Positions 7,876 to 13,859 of a stretch of 15,052 nt of DNA are shown in pieces. This stretch comes from Deltaproteobacteria bacterium. Lineage in GTDB: Bacteria; Desulfobacterota; Desulfobacteria; Desulfobacterales; JAUVGT01. Position 1 is the first letter of the stretch, and every line of letters begins with the position of its first letter. The notes under the pieces were generated by a model. That model was given only the letters and a program-made list of their open reading frames with translations, was not told the DNA's origin and ran no database searches. Where the stretch lies: NCBI GenBank assembly GCA_030593645.1, contig JAUVGT010000064.1:1-15052 (forward strand). The letters run 5' to 3'. The position numbers were made by a program, and so were the translations under genes.

Positions 7876-8127
7876 ATGCCGGAAGACAAAGGAACGAAAG
7901 TAAAATATTTTGATAATGAATTTAAAAACCTGGGACTAAAAAAAATAGATATTATTGTAGAAGAACCACTCCAGGGTAATTATAAACTTAAAGTATGCGG
8001 AATCCCGGAAGACCGGATTCTGAATATTAATAGAGTTTTGCAAACCGCTTCATTTCAATATTTAATCAACAAAGAATCCCCGTATGTTCATATATTGCCT
8101 GAGATCGATGAACACCTTACAAAATGA
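7876..8127 (+). CDS. Small protein of unknown family, last gene of the SIS unit
   Basis: Encodes 83 residues (MPEDKGTKVKYFDNEFKNLG...). It is not recognised. The composition is charged with no signal peptide or membrane segment; alternating hydrophobic stretches such as IDIIVEEP and YKLKVCGIP suggest a small alpha/beta cytoplasmic fold. AGGAAG at 7861-7866 lies 9 bases before the ATG at 7876; a TTG directly upstream is a possible alternative start. It begins 17 bases after the SIS fusion gene stop, so it is very likely co-transcribed and may work with that enzyme. It is too short to be the missing RapZ C-terminal domain, and I see no resemblance to it. Confidence 0.6.
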   Translation: MPEDKGTKVKYFDNEFKNLGLKKIDIIVEEPLQGNYKLKVCGIPEDRILNINRVLQTASFQYLINKESPYVHILPEIDEHLTK

Positions 8128-8480
8128 AGCAGGACGGAACCATGCAAAAAATCCTTTCCAAATATACATAAATATTATGTTCAGAGAAAATACTTCTTCA
8201 AATAAATGGTGCTACCTGACGACCCGATTGCTAATCCATATCAACAAGAACATTGTTGATATTTTTGTAATATATGATAAATTTTTAGTTACTGAACGTT
8301 ATTCAATAAAAATATTGGACATCAGAAGTGAGCAATGCTGATCACGTGTCATTTTAAACCGAACTCAAGGTTGATGATCTCTGTTCATGCCGGAATCGTG
8401 CCCGACAACGAATTCCTGTCATCCCACAACGTTTTTTTTGAAGATCCTCACTTTGAAGATTCACCAGAGAGGAAACAACT
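8128..8480. other. 353-base gap without a convincing gene
   Basis: The gap between the sugar locus and the STAS-like gene is AT-rich over its first half. It holds the hairpin listed at 8238-8266. A 36-codon plus-strand frame starting ATG near 8373 ends by overlapping the start of the next gene, but no ribosome binding site or recognisable family supports it. No tRNA or relic was recognised on either strand. The final bases carry the AGAGGA ribosome binding site of the next gene. Confidence 0.4.
8238..8266 (+). terminator. Possible weak rho-independent terminator
   Basis: ATATCAACAA (8238-8247) and TTGTTGATAT (8253-8262) form a perfect 10-bp stem with a 5-base loop, followed by a run of T to 8266. 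The stem is AT-rich, so termination would be weak. It lies 111 bases after the stop of the 83-residue gene and could end the ROK-SIS transcript. Confidence 0.35.
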
Positions 8481-8837
8481 ATGAATAATCGTGTGAGTTG
8501 GATTGAGCACAAAGGAGCGAGGATATTATACGCTGATTACTCGAACTTGTCCGGAGAAGAATATATTGGAGCGATCGAGGAGTTCAAGAACGAACTTCTC
8601 AAGCAGACTCCCGGTTCCATCGTTACCCTGACCAATGTAACTGACTCTAAGGTTACAAACGAGGTAAAGGAAAAGCTCAAAGAGTTGCGTTCACAAACCA
8701 AAGGGATTTCCAAAAAAGCGGCAGCAATTGGTATGACGGGATTCAAGAAGGCAATTGCCGTATTTATCAGGAAGGATCTGTATTGGGCGGACTCGTTGGA
8801 GGAAGCCAAAGAGTGGCTGACAGAACAAAGCCGATAA
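8481..8837 (+). CDS. STAS/SpoIIAA-like domain protein
   Basis: A 118-residue single-domain cytoplasmic protein. The layout GARILYADYSNLSGEEYI near the start, GSIVTLTNVTDSKV in the middle and AAAIGMTGFKKAIAVFIRK later, ending with SLEEAKEWL, fits the SpoIIAA-like/STAS fold seen in many small bacterial proteins. AGAGGA lies 8 bases before the ATG. Family members are not usually enzymes, and no function can be assigned. It stands alone on the plus strand between the sugar locus and a relic of another gene, with no evident partner anti-sigma or kinase gene. Confidence 0.6.
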   Translation: MNNRVSWIEHKGARILYADYSNLSGEEYIGAIEEFKNELLKQTPGSIVTLTNVTDSKVTNEVKEKLKELRSQTKGISKKAAAIGMTGFKKAIAVFIRKDLYWADSLEEAKEWLTEQSR

Positions 8838-8868
8838 GCATTGCTACCCAAAAATATCTTCGGACATT

Positions 8869-9122
8869 TTAAAAATACTGAGCCGGGATTTGCATGATGT
8901 TATCGGCCAGGAATTCAATTTTATCTGAGTTATTTACTAATATTCCTAAAGGAGCATTCGTGTCCGCTAAAAAATTTTTCAATACCGTCAGCATCCGTTA
9001 TTACAAAAGATTCAATCCGGACGGATATTCTTAACCAATGTTGATGTTCCACATTGCCGTGAACCAATAATGGCAACAACTGGAAACATATCCAAAAGCC
9101 GGTCGATTTTTTGATCGATCAA
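8869..9122 (-). pseudogene. Relic of a DUF4143/AAA_14-type ATPase gene
   Basis: Two ends of one family survive with the middle gone. The upstream part (9012-9122) reads IDRLLDMFPVVAIIGSRQCG then TSTLVKNIRPD and a stop, matching the N-terminus of DUF4143 ATPases (usually FPVVAIIGPRQCGKTTL). The Walker A is damaged: GPRQxGKT has become GSRQCGTS. The downstream part continues in other frames: ESFVITDADGIEKF, then after a shift at an A5T6 run (8969-8979) LADTNAPLGILVNNSDKIEF and LADNIMQIPAQYF with its TAA at 8869-8871, as in the family C-terminus. Intact members are several hundred residues long, so about 300 residues are missing. Frames were checked by hand; the family name comes from recognition. 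Confidence 0.65.
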
Positions 9123-9126
9123 TCTC

Positions 9127-9175
9127 CTTTTATACGTCATTTTTAAATGCTGCCCTTAAAAATGACGTATAAAAG
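9127..9175. repeat. Perfect 20-bp inverted repeat
   Basis: CTTTTATACGTCATTTTTAA (9127-9146) and its exact reverse complement (9156-9175) flank a 9-base loop, atgctgccc. It lies immediately before the N-terminal end of the ATPase relic, overlapping the AAGGAG upstream of it. There is no U-tract outside the stem, so it is not a standard terminator. It may be an operator, the end of a mobile element, or a cruciform site. Confidence 0.85.
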
Positions 9176-9223
9176 TGTTGCTACATTTATTCAAAATGAT
9201 GGCCTCGTAAAAAGTCCGAATGA

Positions 9224-9315
9224 GACGGTTTCGTAAAAAGTTCAAATTCTTATAGTACGTTGAATGATTGCAAAATGCAGCACAACGCAGAAGTTGGACT
9301 TTTTACGAAACCGTC
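9224..9315. repeat. Palindromic repeat element with 27-bp arms (GACGGTTTCGTAAAAAGT type)
   Basis: The left arm 9224-9250 and right arm 9289-9315 are inverted copies with two mismatches over 27 bases; the first 18 bases are GACGGTTTCGTAAAAAGT. A further partial, direct copy of the core (TCGTAAAAAGT, within 9198-9220) lies just to the left. The right arm ends inside the stop codon of the beta-barrel gene. The 38-base centre has no coding potential. This looks like a short non-autonomous, MITE- or REP-like element; copy number could not be checked. Confidence 0.8.
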
Positions 9316-10651
9316 AAAAATAGTATTTCACCGATGCTGTGATATTGTAATCGTTTACCTTCTCTCCATATTCAGTATATTTACTTCCCAAAAGGAATGT
9401 TGCTTTGAGGTCGAATTCCAGGTTGGTTATGGGAGTATATGTTATTTGAGATGCAATGGATCCGCTTTTATCATTAATATTGTAAATCGCTGTAACAGAA
9501 GGTGTGAAATATAAAATATCGAACGGTTCTTTTTGAGAAACCTTTAAGTAAAGATAATCTTTCATGGCAGTCTGTCTATTGTAATACTTACCGTGCAGTC
9601 TGCTTTTCATGAGGACATTCATCTGCCCACTGTTATGGTATTGTGAATATCCGGTTTCAATCAGGGAAAAATAGTCTTCAAATTCATCAGAAGTGTACCC
9701 CTTCCCGTTTCTGTAATATTCGAAAATAGTTGTTGTGTCCATGCTTGACAAATAACGAATGCCAAAAAGATAGCTGATGGCATTATATTTTTTTTCAGTC
9801 AGATTTCCCTGCCGATCTGTTATATATTTCACATAATCCTTAACAATCGCGGCCTCACCATGAATTTCAAAATTGGGAAAGATGTTTTTAGAAAAATCCA
9901 GTCCGAAACGATCAGGAACCTCTGACCCATAGAGGAACATAAAATCAATATCCGTATCACATGTGAAAAAATAGATTTTCCCTCCAAAGATGACGTCCGT
10001 CTCTGACTCCCAATCATCATTAAGATGGTCAGATACAGGCATAATAACAGGTGTGAACGCGATTGTTTTCAGCGGTCCATCCATACTCTTTATCATATCG
10101 CTGCTGACGGCATAGAATCCTTCCAGGGTCGCGTCAGGATCTTCAAGATTTTTCGGACGGCTGAAAAATGCCGTTGGATTCCAGGCATACCCCTTACCCC
10201 ATTTAAAAACTTTTTTCCCGATGTCCAGGGAGAAGGCCGGAGACTGCTGGAATGAAACATAAGCCTCTTCTGCTTTAAAGTCTGTCTCCCAGTGTTCATC
10301 CTCATTATAATATAAGGTTCCGTTCAGGCGGGTATATAATTTTACGATATCATATGTATAATCGCCTTCAGCTTTTAAATTAAAATCGGTCTGAAAAAAA
10401 GTATCTTTATCCGTGCCGTCCGGGAATTTCTGATAAAATAAAAGGCTGTCATTATCATAGCCCTTTATATTTTCCGATACCTCCAGTTCGGCACTGAATG
10501 AATAGGGTTTCTTATCTACTTCCGGAATATCAAAGTCCGTAACCTCTGTATCAAATGAATCTGAATCTTCCTCTTGGGCAGAACCACATACAGGCAGTAA
10601 AACAGGAATAAAGATCACTATTAGAAATACGTATCGTAACGCATGAATCAT
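9314..10651 (-). CDS. Outer-membrane beta-barrel protein
   Basis: Encodes 445 residues with a Sec signal peptide (hydrophobic residues 7-21, GSA then Gln26). The mature protein begins with an acidic segment, followed by repeated amphipathic strands with alternating aromatic residues, and ends in VKYYF, the terminal aromatic that the BAM machinery recognises in outer-membrane barrels. The block DIGKKVFKWGKGYAWNPTAF followed by a DPDATLEG stretch resembles the WGxG...NP region of DUF1302-like and related barrels, but I cannot assign a family firmly. Cys22 sits in LPVC, which is not a proper lipobox. Its ATG overlaps the stop of the LolA-like gene (TAATG), so translation is coupled. Together with the ATPase, permease and LolA-like gene it may form the outer-membrane part of a lipid or lipoprotein export path. 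Its stop codon lies in a repeat element. Confidence 0.8.
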   Translation of the reverse strand: MIHALRYVFLIVIFIPVLLPVCGSAQEEDSDSFDTEVTDFDIPEVDKKPYSFSAELEVSENIKGYDNDSLLFYQKFPDGTDKDTFFQTDFNLKAEGDYTYDIVKLYTRLNGTLYYNEDEHWETDFKAEEAYVSFQQSPAFSLDIGKKVFKWGKGYAWNPTAFFSRPKNLEDPDATLEGFYAVSSDMIKSMDGPLKTIAFTPVIMPVSDHLNDDWESETDVIFGGKIYFFTCDTDIDFMFLYGSEVPDRFGLDFSKNIFPNFEIHGEAAIVKDYVKYITDRQGNLTEKKYNAISYLFGIRYLSSMDTTTIFEYYRNGKGYTSDEFEDYFSLIETGYSQYHNSGQMNVLMKSRLHGKYYNRQTAMKDYLYLKVSQKEPFDILYFTPSVTAIYNINDKSGSIASQITYTPITNLEFDLKATFLLGSKYTEYGEKVNDYNITASVKYYF

Positions 10652-11385
10652 TATTGCCTCAGACTTTCCACTTTTGGCATATAGTTCAATGTAAATATTT
10701 CATCAGACAGTTTCCGTTTTTTGATCTTCGCGAAAATGATAATCGATTTGTAATCTTTATAGAGAGGACTGTCTGTCTCAATGACTGCCGGGCGCACAAT
10801 ACCATCACCAAAATCTTTGATATTTTTAAAATATAGGTTTTTAATCAACATGCCGGATGAGGCATAACACGCGATTTTATTCGGAAGAAGTCTTTTTACG
10901 TCAACAAACATTTTTACAATATCGTATGCCACACTTGAGGTCTTCGCTTTCAGGTGCAGTACATATCCGTCATCAGAAGTTTCAATCTTTTCGCAGTTAT
11001 ATTCTGAGCTGTAGTCTACCCGCATAATGTCCGCATTATTGAACACTCCGCCTGTTACAGACTGAAGACTGGTGATTCGTATCGGCTTGCCGACATTGGG
11101 TATGTAAAGCCACATATTTTCTCCAACGCGCAATGTGCTTCTTCCTTTTTCACTGGCTGGAGACAGAAAAACAGAAGCAATCTTCTCTTTTCCTTTTTTG
11201 ACGGAATACATTAAAAATTCTTTTTTTAAGCCGTTGGGTTCAATATTGATCAGCTTTCTGTACATTTCAAAACTTTCAGGGTTCAGGTTTCGATCAACTT
11301 TTTTAAGTATTTCATTGCCATCAAGGGCAAAGGCCGCGGCAGCCGAGTAAAGGGAAATTAAAATGATCAGAATTGTTTTTTTCAT
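10651..11385 (-). CDS. LolA-like outer-membrane lipoprotein-sorting protein
   Basis: Encodes 244 residues with a Sec signal peptide (MKKTILIILI, cleavage likely after AFA at residue 20). The mature part (GNEILKKVDRN, then SVKKGKEKIASVFLSPASEK, GENMWLYIPNVGKPIRI and ADIMRVDYSSEYN) follows the pattern of the LolA-like family annotated as outer membrane lipoprotein-sorting proteins: an open beta-barrel with a hydrophobic cleft for acyl chains, acting in the periplasm. GAGGA lies just before the ATG. It overlaps the beta-barrel gene by one base. It is 186 bases from the permease gene, a gap largely filled by a fold-back element. Such proteins commonly sit beside MacB/LolCDE-type or RND exporters, which matches this context. 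The cargo is unknown. Confidence 0.85.
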   Translation of the reverse strand: MKKTILIILISLYSAAAAFALDGNEILKKVDRNLNPESFEMYRKLINIEPNGLKKEFLMYSVKKGKEKIASVFLSPASEKGRSTLRVGENMWLYIPNVGKPIRITSLQSVTGGVFNNADIMRVDYSSEYNCEKIETSDDGYVLHLKAKTSSVAYDIVKMFVDVKRLLPNKIACYASSGMLIKNLYFKNIKDFGDGIVRPAVIETDSPLYKDYKSIIIFAKIKKRKLSDEIFTLNYMPKVESLRQ

Positions 11386-11428
11386 AATATTCCTCTTCGA
11401 TTCATGTTTGTTTCGATTTATTAATATA

Positions 11429-11574
11429 TAGTGTCCATCCAGAAATGGTAGATTTTGGTTTCTGGCAAGGCCCGAGCTTTTTTTAGACCGCAGGAATAGT
11501 GAACTATTTCGAGGATCTAAAAAAAGCGAGAACGAAGCCAGGGGCCAAAAGATGCCATTTATGGATGGGCACTA
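11429..11574. repeat. 146-bp fold-back (MITE-like) palindromic element
   Basis: The ends are TAGTG at 11429 and CACTA at 11574, and the whole 146 bp pairs with itself without gaps around a centre at 11501/11502. About 52 of 72 positions in the arms pair exactly. The best blocks are TAGTG, CCATCCA, AAATGG, TTTTGG, CTGGC, TTTTTTTAGA and the central AATAGT/ACTATT. Several differences are T opposite G, giving wobble pairs if the plus strand is transcribed. No reading frame of note lies inside. The right end forms the TAG stop of the permease gene. No transposase is present, so it would have to move in trans. Confidence 0.8.
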
Positions 11575-12825
11575 GATATGCCCCAGGGCATCGACCGGCT
11601 CCATCTTTGAAGCTTTATATGCGGGCTGAAAACTGGCAAAAACTGATATCAGCAGAACGATTGCCGATACCCATATAATCTCTGATATCTCTATTGTTGG
11701 AGATAATAAAAGATTATCCATTTTACCAAAGGCAAACCTGATTTTGTAAATGTTAAGGAAGTATATTCCAAGAATTCCGATAAAATTCCCTGCGAGTGTA
11801 CTGATCAGCCCTAAGGATAATCCTTCAGCAAGAAAAAGACCCATTATTTTTCCGGGGGATGTACCAATCGCAGACATGGTTCCGATTTCCCTTACTCTTT
11901 CATAAACAGACATCATCATAACATTTAAAATACTGATCAGGACAATCGCGATCATGATCATTTTCATGGTTATGGTCATAAAATCAATCATATTGGCAAT
12001 ATTTGAAAATGGAGAAAGTGTTTCCCAGGTATGGATTTCAAATACGGCCTTTCCTTTTTTGTTAATAAATTCAGACAAAGATAATTTAAGATCCTCATAT
12101 ACTTTATCAAGCCGCTCAAAATCCCTGATACGCAGGGCAACTTCAATCACCTCGGGTTTTTCCATGCGAAGAAGAGATTGAGCATCTTTAATATGCATAT
12201 ACCCTTCTTTACCCTGGGGCCCTAAAATACTTTCGATAATTCCAACCATTTTAAAATTCAATCCGTTCACACTGCCGTCCTTATTGTTGGCCACGAGTAC
12301 GACCGGATCTCCGATTTTAATTTTCATGCCCATTGCAAGTTTCTCAGGAATAATGATTTCTCCGGGTTTGAGAAGAACATCCGGTGTTTTATTATCTTCA
12401 AACTTCATGCGTTCGCCGACATTTGGACAGACATATATTTCTTTTTCCGGGTCAATCGCATTTAAACGGATGTTTGTGGTTTCTGTGAAATTACTCAGCA
12501 TCGCGCTTAACTTAATTCTTGGAGAATATGCCTTAACATCGGGATTTTCTTTAAGTATTTTTTCGATCTTTTTATAAGCTTTTGAATCAAGTGTGATATT
12601 TAAAGGCATGGTATCTATCGAGGAAACATATCCCTTTTTGTGAATCTGCATCTGGGCCAGGTTGGAATCGGTAATCTGGCCGATCATCATTGTTTTGAAT
12701 GAACCGGCAAGGCCTGAAAAAAGTATCACCAATAATATACCAAGTGTGATCAGAAGGGAGGTAAGCAATGTCCTTCGTTTGTACCGCATAAGATTACGAA
12801 GGGCTATTTTAAATATCCGAATCAT
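11572..12825 (-). CDS. FtsX/MacB/LolC-type ABC transporter permease
   Basis: Encodes 417 residues with the topology of this class: a cytoplasmic amphipathic start (MIRIFKIALRNLMRYKRRTL), a first membrane helix at about 19-40, a large periplasmic domain (about 41-270), then three helices near 285-305, 335-360 and 375-400, ending in EPVDALGHI. The YERVREIGTMSAIGTSP motif between helices 2 and 3 is the coupling segment that contacts the ATPase. These proteins do not carry substrate through a channel but pass ATPase motion to the periplasm (MacB mechanotransmission) or extract lipoproteins (LolCDE). AAGGAG lies 7 bases before the ATG. It is 44 bases downstream of its ATPase gene. The TAG stop is the end of a fold-back element; the C-terminus looks full length for the family. 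Confidence 0.9.
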   Translation of the reverse strand: MIRIFKIALRNLMRYKRRTLLTSLLITLGILLVILFSGLAGSFKTMMIGQITDSNLAQMQIHKKGYVSSIDTMPLNITLDSKAYKKIEKILKENPDVKAYSPRIKLSAMLSNFTETTNIRLNAIDPEKEIYVCPNVGERMKFEDNKTPDVLLKPGEIIIPEKLAMGMKIKIGDPVVLVANNKDGSVNGLNFKMVGIIESILGPQGKEGYMHIKDAQSLLRMEKPEVIEVALRIRDFERLDKVYEDLKLSLSEFINKKGKAVFEIHTWETLSPFSNIANMIDFMTITMKMIMIAIVLISILNVMMMSVYERVREIGTMSAIGTSPGKIMGLFLAEGLSLGLISTLAGNFIGILGIYFLNIYKIRFAFGKMDNLLLSPTIEISEIIWVSAIVLLISVFASFQPAYKASKMEPVDALGHI

Positions 12826-12869
12826 TGTGATTCTCCTTATATTATTACAATATTTACACAGCGGAAAAA

Positions 12870-13541
12870 CTAAACAAGTTTACCATCTACAAGAGTGTGA
12901 ACAACTTCGGCTTCCTCCATAACTCCAGGATCATGGGTCGAGAAGATAAATGTGGTATCGTATTTATCCCGCATTTCACGCATCAGACGAATGACGTTTA
13001 CCGCAGATTTTTTATCAAGATTTGCGGTGGGCTCATCCGCCATTACGAGTTTTGGACGTGTAACCAGCGCCCGTGCTACCGCGACACGCTGTTTTTGTCC
13101 GCCCGACAGCTGGTCCGGAAATTTATCTTTCTGGTCCTGCATGCCCACAGAATCCAGGAGCGACATGATCATATCCTTTCTCTTGGATGCCGATTCATTT
13201 TTTATCATTACAAGTGGAAATTCTATGTTCTCGTACGCAGTTAGAACAGGAAAAAGATTGAAAGACTGGAATATAAATCCAAGAACAAAACCTCTGAAGC
13301 CTGCTCGCTGTTTGCGATTAAAAGCATTCACCTGTTTCCCGTTAACAATAACTTTTCCGCGTGTTGGTTTATCCAGACAGCCGATGAGGTTCAGCATGGT
13401 GGTTTTTCCACTTCCGGATGGTCCGACAAAAGTTACAAAAGATGCTTTATCAATGGAAAGATTTATATTGCTAAGTGCCGCGACCTCAATCTCACCTGTC
13501 TGATATATCTTTGAGACATTTTCAACCTGAACCAAAGCCAT
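12870..13541 (-). CDS. LolD/MacB-type ABC transporter ATP-binding protein
   Basis: A 223-residue stand-alone ATPase of the length and sequence typical of LolD/FtsE/MacB partners. Walker A GPSGSGKTT is at 40-48, the Q-loop Gln92 is in GFIFQSFNLFPVLTAYEN, signature LSGGQ is at 145-149, Walker B LVMADEP is at 165-171 and the switch His203 is in STHDP. AAAGGAG lies 6 bases before the ATG. It is followed by the FtsX-type permease, with which it should form a dimeric exporter or mechanotransmitter in the inner membrane. The neighbouring LolA-like and barrel genes favour lipid or lipoprotein traffic over drug or peptide export. It lies 51 bases downstream of a rubredoxin gene on the same strand, and co-transcription with it is uncertain. 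Confidence 0.92.
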   Translation of the reverse strand: MALVQVENVSKIYQTGEIEVAALSNINLSIDKASFVTFVGPSGSGKTTMLNLIGCLDKPTRGKVIVNGKQVNAFNRKQRAGFRGFVLGFIFQSFNLFPVLTAYENIEFPLVMIKNESASKRKDMIMSLLDSVGMQDQKDKFPDQLSGGQKQRVAVARALVTRPKLVMADEPTANLDKKSAVNVIRLMREMRDKYDTTFIFSTHDPGVMEEAEVVHTLVDGKLV

Positions 13542-13592
13542 GATTATCTCCTTTTATTTTACTAGAATATAATAATGATGCGGTGTAAATTT

Positions 13593-13757
13593 TCATTCCT
13601 CTACTTTTTCAAACTCATCCTTATCAACAAAACATTCCGGGCACTGCCAGTCATCGGGAAGGTCTTCAAACCGGGTTCCCGGAGCTATTCCATTTTCAGG
13701 ATCACCTTGTTCAGGGTCATAAACATATTCGCAGGGAATGCATACATATTTATCCAT
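13593..13757 (-). CDS. Rubredoxin
   Basis: A 54-residue one-iron electron carrier. The four iron ligands are Cys6, Cys9, Cys39 and Cys42 in CIPCEYVYD and CPECFVDKDEF, and the conserved core YDPEQGDPENGIAPGTRFED then LPDDWQCP is complete, including the aromatic residues Tyr11, Tyr13, Phe30 and Trp37. Length and spacing are those of standard rubredoxins. Both glycines that usually follow the cysteine pairs (CxxCG and CPxCG) are replaced, by Glu10 and Phe43; the second change is the less usual. AAAGGA lies 7 bases before the ATG. It follows hcp by 102 bases on the same strand and may supply electrons to the hybrid-cluster protein or to an oxygen or peroxide detoxification enzyme elsewhere. Confidence 0.95.
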   Translation of the reverse strand: MDKYVCIPCEYVYDPEQGDPENGIAPGTRFEDLPDDWQCPECFVDKDEFEKVEE

Positions 13758-13786
13758 TATATTATCCTTTATAAAACTGACTTATT

Positions 13787-13842
13787 CTCCGCAGAGAACA
13801 CAGAGGATGTGTTTAATATCTCTCTGCGATCTCTGCCGTTAA
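13787..13842. repeat. CTCTGCG-type degenerate repeat between hcp and rubredoxin
   Basis: The 102-base gap contains CGCAGAGA (13790-13797) and TCTCTGCG (13821-13828) in inverted orientation, with further half-copies (CAGAGGA, ATCTCTGCC) around them. Low-complexity CTCTGYG-type units like these recur in the intergenic regions of many bacteria. It may form a weak hairpin that affects the hcp-rubredoxin message. Confidence 0.4.
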
Positions 13843-13859
13843 AACCATCGTTTGTTGTA

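Noticed and set aside
8084..8341. 85-codon plus-strand frame overlapping the 83-residue gene
   Set aside because: It overlaps a better-supported gene, lacks a ribosome binding site, and its composition is not protein-like.
8373..8483. 36-codon frame whose TGA overlaps the start of the STAS-like gene
   Set aside because: The overlap looks like coupling, but there is no ribosome binding site and no recognisable sequence; probably chance.
9127..9175. Bidirectional rho-independent terminator
   Set aside because: The stem is AT-rich and no U-tract follows on either strand; the outer bases are CTTTT/AAAAG within the stem.
9314..10651. Lipobox (LPVC) in the beta-barrel signal peptide
   Set aside because: Val at -1 does not fit the lipobox rule, and a normal signal peptidase I site (GSA) follows three residues later.
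12952..13503. 183-codon plus-strand frame
   Set aside because: It is the antisense shadow of the LolD-type ATPase; all ABC motifs are on the minus strand.
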